Shown here piece by piece: positions 42,841-51,680 of a stretch of 64,000 nt of DNA. The stretch comes from Geobacter sp. Lineage in GTDB: Bacteria; Desulfobacterota; Desulfuromonadia; Geobacterales; Geobacteraceae. The position numbers and the translations under genes are program-made. The stretch is from NCBI GenBank assembly GCA_003574885.1, contig PJFC01000004.1, positions 124,001 through 188,000 on the forward strand, in the 5' to 3' direction. The notes below the pieces were generated by a model that saw nothing but the letters and a program-made list of their open reading frames with translations, was not told where the DNA came from and did not search any database. The first letter of the stretch is position 1. Every line of letters begins with the position of its first letter.

Positions 42841-44178
42841 ATGTCACCTATCGGAATGAATATATCAGGGATGAAGTCGCTTCTGCGTGCTTTGCGCTCC
42901 AGGAACTATCGGCTCTTCATGGCCGGGCAGAGTGTTTCCCTGGTCGGCACATGGATGCAGCAGGTCGCCATGAGCTGGCTGGTCTACCGTCTGACCGGTT
43001 CCGCCTTCCTGCTCGGCGTCGTCGGCTTTACCAGCCAGATCCCCACCCTGCTTTTTGCGCCTGTAGCCGGGGTGCTTGCCGACCGTTGGGACCGGCGGCG
43101 CCTGCTGATATTCACACAGGCCCTCGCCATGGTTCAGGCCGGTCTGCTGGCTGCCGTCGTACTCTCCGGGATCGTCCAGGTCTGGCACATCGTCCTGCTG
43201 AGCCTGCTTCTCGGCGTTGTCAATGCCTTTGACATTCCGATACGCCAGTCCTTTCTCGTCGAGATGGTCACTTACCGGGAAGATCTCGGAAATGCAATTG
43301 CCCTGAATTCATCCATGGTGAACGGTGCCCGTCTTATCGGCCCTACCATTGCCGGTCTTCTGGTCGCGTCGGTCGGAGAAGGTGTCTGCTTCATCCTGAA
43401 CAGCGTCAGCTACCTGGCGGTGCTGGTGGCTCTCGTTGCCATGCGCATCGAACCTCGCCCTCCTGATCCAACGAAACGGCGTCATGTTTTTCATGAACTT
43501 CGGGAAGGCTTTGCCTACGCCGTCGGGTTCGGGCCTATCAGGAGCATTCTGATGCTGGTCGCTCTGGTAAGTCTGACCGGAATGCCTTATACCGTACTGG
43601 TGCCGGTATTCGCCAAGGAAGTCCTCCATGGCGGCGTCCATACCTTTGGTTTCCTTATGACCGCAGGCGGGTGCGGCGCTTTTGCCGGTACCGTCTACCT
43701 CGCTTCCCGAAAGAGTGTCCTCGGTCTTGGCAGGCTCATCGCCCGTGCCGCGATCCTGTTTGCCGCAGGAATAGCCGCTTTTGCCCTGTCGAGCAACCTT
43801 TTCATCTCCATGGTGTCGCTGGCCGTAGCCGGTTTCGGAGCGATAACACTCATCGCTTCTTCCAATACGATTCTTCAGACTATTCTCGAGGAGGACAAGC
43901 GGGGCAGGGTTATGAGCTTCTTCACCGTAGCCTTCATCGGGATTGCCCCTTTCGGCAGCCTGGGCGCCGGAACTATGGCCGGCGTCATCGGCCCGCGCGA
44001 GACACTTCTTCTTGGTGCCGGCTGCTGTCTTATGGGAGCCGCCCTGTTCGCCCGGCATCTTCCCCAGGTCAGGGAGATGGTGCGTCCGATCTATATCAAA
44101 ATGGGGATAATCAAGGAAGTCGCCCACGGGATGGAAACAGCCGCGGAACAGCCACCTTTCCCCGGTGCGCAGGAGTGA
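42841..44178 (+). CDS. MFS exporter, EntS-like
   Basis: Inner-membrane transporter of about 445 residues with 10-12 helices. The start RNYRLFMAGQSVSLVGTWMQQVAMSWLVYRLTGSAFLLG and the loop GVLADRWDRRRLL fit the MFS_3/EntS group of drug and siderophore exporters. The Arg/Asp loop motif between helices 2 and 3 is present. The exact start (42841, 42856 or 42871) is uncertain. It follows the LpxR-like gene by 103 bases on the same strand. The substrate is unknown. Confidence 0.85.
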   Translation: MSPIGMNISGMKSLLRALRSRNYRLFMAGQSVSLVGTWMQQVAMSWLVYRLTGSAFLLGVVGFTSQIPTLLFAPVAGVLADRWDRRRLLIFTQALAMVQAGLLAAVVLSGIVQVWHIVLLSLLLGVVNAFDIPIRQSFLVEMVTYREDLGNAIALNSSMVNGARLIGPTIAGLLVASVGEGVCFILNSVSYLAVLVALVAMRIEPRPPDPTKRRHVFHELREGFAYAVGFGPIRSILMLVALVSLTGMPYTVLVPVFAKEVLHGGVHTFGFLMTAGGCGAFAGTVYLASRKSVLGLGRLIARAAILFAAGIAAFALSSNLFISMVSLAVAGFGAITLIASSNTILQTILEEDKRGRVMSFFTVAFIGIAPFGSLGAGTMAGVIGPRETLLLGAGCCLMGAALFARHLPQVREMVRPIYIKMGIIKEVAHGMETAAEQPPFPGAQE

Positions 44179-44561
44179 CACAGGGACAACCCGGTGAAAT
44201 ACGGACAGGTCGAGTAGTCAGGTTTCGAGTTGGTAGATATATTTCCAGGGGATAGTCGTTAAGTTTTTTGACTGGATATGTTGATGTAACTGGTTGTTGT
44301 GCTGCTTGGTGTATGGTTATATGGCGTTTTTCTTTGCACAATAGCGGAAGTTTTTGCATGGTTCACGGCGTTTTCCGCGAAACCGCCAGTTCTCAGTGAT
44401 AATTACCTGAAAAAATATTGCATATCGTTAACGGCTTGAGACAGGAGGAGTTTTTACAGTATATTCCGGTGCACAGCGTCCCGCGTTGCGGCTGATATAT
44501 CAAATAATGCGAATGTTGGTATGCAATTTGCTCGTCATGTTGTGATGGGAGGGCGAAAATA
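44179..44561. other. Interval upstream of the histidine kinase gene
   Basis: 383 bases with the right copy of the 27-base repeat and AT-rich DNA (44270-44460). No gene, terminator with a good T-run, or known riboswitch was recognised. The kinase promoter probably lies in its right half. Confidence 0.6.
44209..44235 (+). repeat. 27-bp direct repeat, right copy
   Basis: Begins GTCGAGTAGTCAGGTTTCGA. It lies 31 bases after the MFS stop codon; see the left copy at 41546. Confidence 0.65.
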
Positions 44562-46604
44562 ATGGGAAGAGCAAGAATCCTCATAGTAGATGACCAGGTT
44601 TTCGCACGGAAGGTTTTGCATGACGCGCTCCTGCCTGCCGGTTTCCTCGTTCAGGAGGCTGTCAACGGCGATGAGGCCTGTTCGCAGGCTGCTTCATCCC
44701 TCCCTGACCTGATATTGATGGACATGATCATGCCGGGAATTGACGGCATCGAGGCCTGTCGCATACTCAAGAATAACTCCCTGACCGCCTCCATCCCGGT
44801 GATCGTCCTGACGGCGATCAAAGACAAAGACAAGTTGGTCGAGGCGTTTGCGGCCGGTGCCGACGACTATCTCACCAAGCCTTTTTCGAATCACGAGCTG
44901 TTGGCACGAATCAACTCCACCCTGGCCAAACGGGAGGCCACAGAGATGCTACGCCAGGATGTGCGGGATAAGGAAATACTGCTGGAAATTTCCCAGGCCA
45001 TCACCAGCAGCCTCGATACCCATCGCATTCTCCAGATCATCGTCGAGAAGATCGCCGGCAACATTGATGTCCTGCGTTGTTCCATGGTCCGCGTGAATGA
45101 GGACGACAACTGCGGTTATGTGCTGGCGTCCAGTGATAACGCATGCCTCGACGGCTTACGGATCGAATTGGGCCTCTACCCGGAGATTCGCGAGGTGCTC
45201 AGGACCGGCAAGGCCCTCGTGTTGGAAGACTTCAAGAACCACCCCCTCATGGAGGAGGTACGTGAGCATATCACCGGGCTCGGATTCGACTCCATCCTGG
45301 TCTTGCCGGTCATTTACCGGAGCGAGGTAATCGGCACCCTCATGTTGAGATCTGCCCGGGCGGCAAATTCCTTTACCAGCCGGGAGCTCGGTTTCTGCGA
45401 ACTGGTTGCCAATGTTTCGGCCGCCGCGCTCAAGAACGCCCTCCTCTATGAAACAGCCAGAGAGGAATCCCATGAGTTGCGGGAAGTCAAGATCCGGCTG
45501 GAAGAGGAGCTGAGAGAAAAAGCACTGTTCGAAACCCTGTTCGAGCACGCATCCAATGGGCTCATGGCCCTCAATGGCCGTGGCGAACCGGTGTACATCA
45601 ACAGAAGCGCTCTGGCAATGCTTGGATATACCCGAAACGAAGCGCTTGACATTTCCCTGGTGGACATCCTGTCCGCCGAATGCCGACAGTATGCGCTGGA
45701 AAACTTCGTGAGCTTCTTTGCCGGGCATGACTACTGGCAGCGGGGCGATCTGGTGTTTGTCAACAAGAATGAGGAGCCTTTTCAGGTGTCCGTGTCGCTG
45801 AGCGATCACCGGCTCGCGGGGCGATTTCTCATCATGTCCTTTACCGATGTGACTGAAGAGTACCACGTAAAGCAGCAGTTGACGGTTGCCAATGAACGGC
45901 TGCAGGACCTGGACCGGCTCAAGTCCCAGTTCATCCGTACCGCCACCCATGAACTGCGCATCCCTGTCAATATCATGTACAGCTACTGCGCTCTTCTCGG
46001 TGAGAGTGATGTCGGGAACCTGACCGAGACCCAGCGGCAGTACCTGAAGTCTGCAGTCGAGAGTGGCGAACGGCTGGTGGACCTGATAGACAGCATGCTT
46101 GACCTTGCCAGGATCGAGCATGAAGAAACCAGGCTGAGTCTGGGAGAAAAGAGGATTGTCGAGCCTATCAGGGATGTCTACTCGGTGCTTGCCCCCTATG
46201 CGGAGCAGAACGGCCTGCACCTATCCATCGAGTCCTTTGACGACGGGCTTTCTGCCTGTTTCGACTCGGCCAAGATCGAGCTCGTGCTTACCAACCTTAT
46301 CGGCAATGCGATAAAATTCACGCCACCGGGTGGGGCAATCGGCATCTCGGCGGGTCAGGATGGCGAACATGTCCGGGTGACCATCAGTGATACCGGTGCG
46401 GGGATTCCCGAGGAATACCGCGATCGGATTTTTGACGAATTCTGCCAGGTCAAAACGACCGGCGGTCCCAGGAAGGGGAGCGGACTCGGCCTTACCATCT
46501 GCAAGCGCATAATTGCTGCCCACAAGGGGGACCTGTGGGTCGAGAGTGCTCCCCGGCAAGGCAGTGCGTTCAGTTTTACCCTTCCCTCCTCCCCCTGCAA
46601 CTGA
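44562..46604 (+). CDS. Hybrid kinase: REC-GAF-PAS-histidine kinase
   Basis: Cytoplasmic signalling protein of 680 residues with no membrane helix. The N-terminal receiver has DD at 10-11, D54 and the KPF lysine. A GAF domain (about 140-305) and a PAS domain (about 325-430) follow. The histidine kinase core has His463 in THELRIPVN (the usual HELRTPL is changed), then NLIGNAIKFTP (N box), ISDTGAGIP and GSGLGLTI (G boxes). A receiver at the front suggests a relay from another kinase. GGAGGG stands ahead of the ATG. No output gene is linked. Confidence 0.9.
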   Translation: MGRARILIVDDQVFARKVLHDALLPAGFLVQEAVNGDEACSQAASSLPDLILMDMIMPGIDGIEACRILKNNSLTASIPVIVLTAIKDKDKLVEAFAAGADDYLTKPFSNHELLARINSTLAKREATEMLRQDVRDKEILLEISQAITSSLDTHRILQIIVEKIAGNIDVLRCSMVRVNEDDNCGYVLASSDNACLDGLRIELGLYPEIREVLRTGKALVLEDFKNHPLMEEVREHITGLGFDSILVLPVIYRSEVIGTLMLRSARAANSFTSRELGFCELVANVSAAALKNALLYETAREESHELREVKIRLEEELREKALFETLFEHASNGLMALNGRGEPVYINRSALAMLGYTRNEALDISLVDILSAECRQYALENFVSFFAGHDYWQRGDLVFVNKNEEPFQVSVSLSDHRLAGRFLIMSFTDVTEEYHVKQQLTVANERLQDLDRLKSQFIRTATHELRIPVNIMYSYCALLGESDVGNLTETQRQYLKSAVESGERLVDLIDSMLDLARIEHEETRLSLGEKRIVEPIRDVYSVLAPYAEQNGLHLSIESFDDGLSACFDSAKIELVLTNLIGNAIKFTPPGGAIGISAGQDGEHVRVTISDTGAGIPEEYRDRIFDEFCQVKTTGGPRKGSGLGLTICKRIIAAHKGDLWVESAPRQGSAFSFTLPSSPCN

Positions 46605-46646
46605 AAATCTCTCCTCTCCATCCTGTCTCCCTTCCTGATTGATTAC

Positions 46647-46671
46647 ATACTTGACAATTATAGTAAGGTAT
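46647..46671 (+). promoter_or_regulatory. IscR type-1 operator over the cysE-iscR promoter
   Basis: A 25-base imperfect palindrome, with outer arms ATACTTGAC and GTAAGGTAT. By my comparison it agrees with the E. coli IscR type-1 consensus at 23 of 25 positions. It overlaps a TTGACA -35 (46651-46656) and lies against the -10 region (TGCTAATCA). That placement suggests repression by the IscR-like protein encoded downstream. A hairpin TACCGGT-CGA-ACCGGTA follows at 46699-46715 in the leader. Confidence 0.8.
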
Positions 46672-46726
46672 GCTAATCAGGAAAGAGTAAGTTCCGGGTA
46701 CCGGTCGAACCGGTAAGGGGGAATGG

Positions 46727-47404
46727 ATGTTTGCGCGCATGCGAAGTGATATCAAGGCGGTGTTCGATCGCGATCCGGCGGCCAGAAGCGTGCCGGAGGT
46801 GCTGTTCTGCTATCCGGGGCTCCATGCCATCTGGTTTCACCGGGTTTCCCACTGGTTCTGGACCCACAAACGTTATTTCATCGCACGGTTGATTTCCCAC
46901 CTGGGACGCTTTTTTACCGGTATTGAAATCCACCCCGGCGCCACCATCGGCAAGGGTTTTTTCATCGATCACGGCATGGGAGTGGTGATCGGCGAGACAG
47001 CCGAGATTGGCGACAACGTGACACTCTATCACGGGGTAACCCTCGGCGGAGTCAGCTGGGAGAAGGTCAAGCGCCATCCCACTCTTGAGGACAACGTGGT
47101 GGTCGGTTCCGGCGCCAAGATTCTCGGGCCGTTTACCGTTGGCCGGGGGAGCAAGGTCGGCTCGAATTCCGTGGTTGTCAAGGAAGTACCCCCCAATTCC
47201 ACAGTGGTTGGTATTCCCGGCCGCGTCGTCATGGCCACGGAGAAGCCGGCCGATCGAATGGACCTGGAGCACGGCAAGCTTCCTGACCCGGAAGCCAAGG
47301 CGATAGCCTGCCTGTTTGACCAGATCCGTGAGCTGGAGCGGAAGTATGAAACACTTGCCGCCGAGCATGAGACGCTGAAGCGGCAGATTTCCAAGGGGGC
47401 CTGA
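46727..47404 (+). CDS. cysE: Serine O-acetyltransferase
   Basis: Makes O-acetylserine for cysteine synthesis, about 225 residues. The left-handed beta-helix hexapeptide repeats are clear ([30 protein letters not shown], about 64-160), and [12 protein letters not shown] carries the active-site His. The short N-terminal domain is of the epsilon form found in many anaerobes. The C-terminal extension after 180 is a coiled coil. It starts the operon with iscR, iscS and mnmA, so it may supply cysteine to the desulfurase. Confidence 0.92.
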   Translation: MFARMRSDIKAVFDRDPAARSVPEVLFCYPGLHAIWFHRVSHWFWTHKRYFIARLISHLGRFFTGIEIHPGATIGKGFFIDHGMGVVIGETAEIGDNVTLYHGVTLGGVSWEKVKRHPTLEDNVVVGSGAKILGPFTVGRGSKVGSNSVVVKEVPPNSTVVGIPGRVVMATEKPADRMDLEHGKLPDPEAKAIACLFDQIRELERKYETLAAEHETLKRQISKGA

Positions 47405-47406
47405 CC

Positions 47407-47871
47407 ATGCGTCTCTCCACGCGGGCTCAATACGCGGTGCGGGCCATGGTGGACCTTTCTCTCTATTCCCAAGGGCGGCCGGTGTCGTTGAAGGAAATTT
47501 CCCGGCGGGAGGAGATACCGCTCAACTATCTGGAACAGCTCTTCTTCCGCCTCAAGAAGGGGCAGATCGTGACGAGCGTTCGCGGCCCCGGTGGGGGGTA
47601 TGTACTGGCCCGTGAGGAATCGGCCATCAAAGTCGGCGAGATCGTGGTAACCGTGGAGGAGCAGCTCAATCCCGTTGCGTGTCTTGATGAGGGGGACCGG
47701 AGCTGTCAGCGGGAGGCCCGCTGCCTTACCCATACCGTCTGGCAGGGTTTGGGTGAGCGTATCAAGGGATTTCTCGATTCCATCACCCTTGAGGATCTGA
47801 CCAGGGGGGCCCGGGCCAGGCACGCCGACGAAGGAAACAACGGGAATGGTGCCTGCCGGACGGCGGGCTGA
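47407..47871 (+). CDS. iscR: IscR-like Rrf2 regulator
   Basis: DNA-binding protein of 154 residues. The winged helix (about 1-65) has MRLSTRAQYAVRAMVDL and YLEQLFFRLKKGQIVTSVRGPGGGY. Three cysteines, C92, C100 and C106, plus H109, match the [2Fe-2S] ligand set of IscR, though the spacing C-x7-C is one or two residues longer than in E. coli. It should sense cluster status and bind the operator at 46647. Its ATG is three bases after the cysE stop codon. Confidence 0.9.
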   Translation: MRLSTRAQYAVRAMVDLSLYSQGRPVSLKEISRREEIPLNYLEQLFFRLKKGQIVTSVRGPGGGYVLAREESAIKVGEIVVTVEEQLNPVACLDEGDRSCQREARCLTHTVWQGLGERIKGFLDSITLEDLTRGARARHADEGNNGNGACRTAG

Positions 47872-47891
47872 GCACAGGGAGTACTAACCTC

Positions 47892-49034
47892 ATGGGGTTG
47901 ATTTACATGGATTACAACGCCACGACACCGGTCAAACCGGCGGTGTTGGAGGCGTTGTTGCCGTTTTACCGGCTGCAGTTCGGTAACCCGTCGAGCATCC
48001 ACTGGGCCGGCCGGCAGGTTCGGGGAGCAGTGGAGGAGGCGCGGGAGCGGGTAGCTGCCCTGGCCGGCTGCGAGCCGGTTGAGGTGGTGTTCACCTCCTG
48101 CGGCACGGAAGCGGACAACATGGCTATCATGGGGGTTGCCTCAGCCCGGCGCGGTGAGGGGAATCATATCATCACTTCCCGCGTGGAGCATCCTGCGGTT
48201 CTTAATGCCTGCCTCGCCCTGGAGCAGCAGGGATATGACATCACCCGGCTGGAGGTTGACCGCTACGGCCTGCCGGACCTTGGTGAGCTCGCGGCCGCTA
48301 TTAATGCCCGTACCATCCTCATTTCCCTCATGTTTGCCAACAACGAGACCGGCACTCTCTTCCCGGTGCGGGAGATCGCAGCTCTTGCCGCGGTGCACCG
48401 GATATGTTTCCACTGCGATGCCGTCCAGGCTTTCGGCAAGGTACCGATTGACGTGAAGAGAATGGGAATCGGCCTGGCGGCTCTCTCCGGACACAAGATC
48501 GGCGCCCCCAAAGGGGTGGGTGCCCTCGTGGTACGAACCGGTACGAAGCTTCACCCCCTTCTGTATGGCGGTCCCCAGGAACGGAACCGGCGGGGGGGGA
48601 CCGAGAATGTGGCCGGCATCGTAGCGTTCGGCAAGGCCTGTGAATTGGCCGGCTCCGGTATTGCCGACGAGGCGAAGCGTCTGGCCTTCCTGTGCGACCG
48701 TCTGGAACGGGGGATAGGGGAGCGGATTCCCCATACTCGGGTGAACGGCCATCCAACGGAGCGCCTTCCCAATACACTCAACATTTCATTCCGGGATGTG
48801 GCTGCCGACTCGCTCCTCCTGAATCTCGATCTTGCGGGTATCGCGGTTTCCTCAGGCTCCGCCTGTTCTTCCGGTACCCTCAAGGCATCCCATGTCCTTG
48901 CCGCCATGAGCCTTGATCCCGCCTATGCCAGGGGTTCCGTCCGGTTTTCCCTCGGTGCGGAGAGCACTGAGGATGAGGTGGACAGGGTGCTGGCGGTTCT
49001 CCCCCCACTAGTAGAAAGGCTGCGGAATTCCTGA
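47892..49034 (+). CDS. iscS: Cysteine desulfurase (IscS/NifS)
   Basis: PLP enzyme that takes sulfur from cysteine, 380 residues. K202 in [10 protein letters not shown] binds the cofactor; C325 in SSGSACSSG carries the persulfide. [10 protein letters not shown] and the TSCGTEADN phosphate-binding turn are also present. No iscU or iscA follows; the next gene is mnmA, so at least part of the sulfur goes to tRNA thiolation. Confidence 0.95.
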   Translation: MGLIYMDYNATTPVKPAVLEALLPFYRLQFGNPSSIHWAGRQVRGAVEEARERVAALAGCEPVEVVFTSCGTEADNMAIMGVASARRGEGNHIITSRVEHPAVLNACLALEQQGYDITRLEVDRYGLPDLGELAAAINARTILISLMFANNETGTLFPVREIAALAAVHRICFHCDAVQAFGKVPIDVKRMGIGLAALSGHKIGAPKGVGALVVRTGTKLHPLLYGGPQERNRRGGTENVAGIVAFGKACELAGSGIADEAKRLAFLCDRLERGIGERIPHTRVNGHPTERLPNTLNISFRDVAADSLLLNLDLAGIAVSSGSACSSGTLKASHVLAAMSLDPAYARGSVRFSLGAESTEDEVDRVLAVLPPLVERLRNS

Positions 49035-49036
49035 AC

Positions 49037-50152
49037 ATGACAGATAAGAACAGAAAACAACGGGTGGTCGTCGCCATGAGCGGTGGTGTGGACTCTTCGG
49101 TTACCGCAGCCCTTCTCCAGGAGCAGGGGTACGAGGTAATCGGCATTACCATGCAGGTCTGGGACTATGCCAAATTCACCGCACCGGATGGGGAGAAGTT
49201 CGACACCTGCTGTTCCCTTGACGATGTCCATGATGCCCGACGGGTTGCGGAGCAGCTGGGTATCCCCTTCTACGTGGTGAACTTCGAGGAGGAGTTCCAG
49301 GGACTGGTGATCGACGATTTTGTGGGGGAGTATTTCCGCGGCCGCACACCGAACCCTTGCGTACGCTGTAACCAGCGGATCAAGTTCGAGCTTCTTCTGC
49401 AAAAGGCAAAGGAGCTGGCCGCCGACTATCTCGCAACGGGGCATTACGCACGGGTGGAGCTGGATGCTGGCGAGCGCTTTCGCCTCATGACGGGGCAGGA
49501 TGCGGGCAAGGACCAGAGCTATTTTCTCTACACCCTGACACAGGAGCAACTGTCCCGGACACTTTTCCCCCTCGGCGGAATGTCCAAGCCGGAGGTGCGG
49601 CGGCTGGCGGCCCGTTATGGACTGCGGGTGGCCGAGAAGGGGGAGAGCCAGGAGATCTGTTTCATTCCTGATAACGACTACGTCCGTTTTCTGGAAGAGG
49701 CGCGGGGGGCGGGGGAGCTGGACGGCGACATAGTCGACAGCCGGGGGAACGTCCTCGGCCGGCATCGGGGGACCTATCGCTATACGGTGGGCCAGCGGAA
49801 GGGGCTTGGAGTTGCCCACCCACACCCCCTTTATGTGCTCGGAGTGGATACGGAGAAACGGCAGGTAGTGGTGGGGAGCCGGGAGGAGCTCGCCAGCCCC
49901 GGTCTTGTCGCCACTGATCTCAACTGGATCATTCCCCCGCCCCAGTCGCCACTGGAAGCCACCTGCAAGATTCGCTACCGGCACCGGCCGGTCCCCTGTA
50001 CCGTTACCCCCCTGCCGGACAACCGGGTGGAGGTTCGCTTCACGGCCCCCGAGAAATCGGTCACGCCTGGTCAGGCGGTAGTTTTCTACCGGGAGGATGA
50101 GGTGCTGGGTGGGGGATGTATTGAAAAGGCAATTTTGAATGTTGAGTTTTGA
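49037..50152 (+). CDS. mnmA: tRNA-specific 2-thiouridylase
   Basis: Adds sulfur at the 2 position of the wobble uridine in tRNA-Glu, -Gln and -Lys; 371 residues. MSGGVDSS is the P-loop-like ATP motif. [14 protein letters not shown] and [14 protein letters not shown] carry the two catalytic cysteines. It begins 2 bases after iscS ends, so they are coupled. TusA-type carriers are not seen, suggesting direct transfer from IscS. Confidence 0.96.
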   Translation: MTDKNRKQRVVVAMSGGVDSSVTAALLQEQGYEVIGITMQVWDYAKFTAPDGEKFDTCCSLDDVHDARRVAEQLGIPFYVVNFEEEFQGLVIDDFVGEYFRGRTPNPCVRCNQRIKFELLLQKAKELAADYLATGHYARVELDAGERFRLMTGQDAGKDQSYFLYTLTQEQLSRTLFPLGGMSKPEVRRLAARYGLRVAEKGESQEICFIPDNDYVRFLEEARGAGELDGDIVDSRGNVLGRHRGTYRYTVGQRKGLGVAHPHPLYVLGVDTEKRQVVVGSREELASPGLVATDLNWIIPPPQSPLEATCKIRYRHRPVPCTVTPLPDNRVEVRFTAPEKSVTPGQAVVFYREDEVLGGGCIEKAILNVEF

Positions 50153-50170
50153 ATTTTGAATGAAAACCTA

Positions 50171-50329
50171 AAGCTGCTGGAGAGAGTGTCTCATGGAGCG
50201 AATGTGCCCGAGTACCAGCAGCTGTAGGCGAAATGAAGCAGAGCCGGCCGAAAGGCCGGCGCGAAATGAGCCATACAGCGGCGGTGCGAGGGGACTCTGA
50301 GCGGATTGAGGCGCTCTCTCCAGCAGCTT
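50171..50329. repeat. 159-bp nested palindromic element
   Basis: The ends AAGCTGCTGGAGAGAG (50171-50186) and CTCTCTCCAGCAGCTT (50314-50329) are perfect complements. In RNA the next seven bases on each side would pair with GU pairs. Inside lies an imperfect second arm (GTACCAGCAGCTGT against ACAGCGGCGGTGC) and a perfect GCCGGCC-GAAA-GGCCGGC hairpin (50243-50260). There is no ORF inside worth keeping. It lies 18 bases before mtaB. It may be a MITE-like repeat or a structured RNA. Confidence 0.7.
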
Positions 50330-50347
50330 CGGCGACATAAGGACTTC

Positions 50348-51646
50348 ATGCAAAGCGTAGCCATTACAACTTTGGGGTGCAAGATCAACCAGTTCGAGTC
50401 TGCGGCCATGGGTGAGGCGCTCGGGAAGAATGGATTCCGGGTGCTTTCCTTCGAGGAGGCTGCGGACATCTACGTGATCAATACCTGCACCGTCACTGCC
50501 AAAACCGACGCCGAATCCCGCAAGCTGATCCGCCGGGCCCGACGGCGCAATCCGGCGGCACGCATCGTGGTGACCGGCTGCTATGCCCAGGTGGCCTTCG
50601 AGGAACTGCAGGAGATGGAGGGGGTGAACCTCATCATCGGCAACCTGGAGAAAAAGGGGCTTGTGGGTTTTCTGCGGGAGCTGGGGGACGAACAGCGGGT
50701 GCTGGTTTCCGATATTTCCCGTGTGCGGGAGACGGAGGGGACGGAACTGGAGAGCTTTGCCGAGCATACCCGGGCGTTTCTCCAGGTGCAGAACGGCTGC
50801 GATGCCTTCTGCTCTTACTGCATTGTCCCCTATGCGCGGGGGGGGAGCCGGAGTGTCCCGCTGGTCGAAGCTCTGGCAGGGGTACGGACCTTTGCCGCCA
50901 AGGGGTTCAAAGAGGTGGTGCTGACCGGTATCCACCTGGGAGGGTATGGTCTTGATCTGAATCCCCCCGCTACGCTTCTTGATCTTCTGAAAGGGGTGGA
51001 AGAGGGGGATTTGGTGCCGCGCTTGCGGGTCGGTTCGGTCGAGCCGAACGAAGTGACTCCCGAACTGGTTGACTTCCTGGCTTTATCCCGGACGGTCTGC
51101 CCCCATTTTCATATTCCGCTCCAGAGCGGTGATGACGAGGTGCTCGAACGGATGAACCGCCATTACACGACAGCCCGGTTCCGGGAAATGGCGGAAAACC
51201 TGGTGGCCGCTATCCCCGATGTCTGCATCGGCTGTGATATCATCGCCGGGTTCCCGGGTGAGACAGCGGAAGAATTCGCCCGCGGCCTGGAGTTCGTCCA
51301 GTCCCTTCCCCTTGCCTACCTCCACGTCTTTCCCTTCTCTCCAAGGGAAGGAACACCGGCAGCCACCATGGCGGGGCAGGTGAATCCTGCCGTGATCCGG
51401 GAACGGGCCAAGGCGCTTCGCCGGGTCTCCGACGAGAAACGGCGCGCCTACTACCGACGCTTCATCGGGCAGGTGCTGCCGGTCCTCATACAGCGTCCCG
51501 ACAGCGACGGCATCGTGCACGGCCTGTCGCGCAACTACCTGCCGGTGGTCATTGCAGGGGGGGCGGAACTGGTCAACAGTGAAGTACCAGTGCGGATAGT
51601 CTCTGTAGAACGGGAACTCGTGCGGGGAGAAATCTGCGTATCCTGA
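50348..51646 (+). CDS. mtaB: tRNA t6A37 methylthiotransferase
   Basis: Radical SAM methylthiotransferase of about 432 residues that turns t6A37 into ms2t6A. The N-terminal MTTase domain (about 1-120) carries TLGCKINQFES, INTCTVT and VTGCYAQ cysteines. The radical SAM motif is CDAFCSYC near residue 155; the C-terminal TRAM-like end is present. The FES and GCKINQFES signature and the length indicate MtaB rather than MiaB or RimO. AAGGAC lies before the ATG at 50348. It follows the palindromic element after mnmA. Confidence 0.93.
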   Translation: MQSVAITTLGCKINQFESAAMGEALGKNGFRVLSFEEAADIYVINTCTVTAKTDAESRKLIRRARRRNPAARIVVTGCYAQVAFEELQEMEGVNLIIGNLEKKGLVGFLRELGDEQRVLVSDISRVRETEGTELESFAEHTRAFLQVQNGCDAFCSYCIVPYARGGSRSVPLVEALAGVRTFAAKGFKEVVLTGIHLGGYGLDLNPPATLLDLLKGVEEGDLVPRLRVGSVEPNEVTPELVDFLALSRTVCPHFHIPLQSGDDEVLERMNRHYTTARFREMAENLVAAIPDVCIGCDIIAGFPGETAEEFARGLEFVQSLPLAYLHVFPFSPREGTPAATMAGQVNPAVIRERAKALRRVSDEKRRAYYRRFIGQVLPVLIQRPDSDGIVHGLSRNYLPVVIAGGAELVNSEVPVRIVSVERELVRGEICVS

Positions 51647-51680
51647 TTCTTCGTCCTTGCCGGTCCCCGATTCCCAGCCC

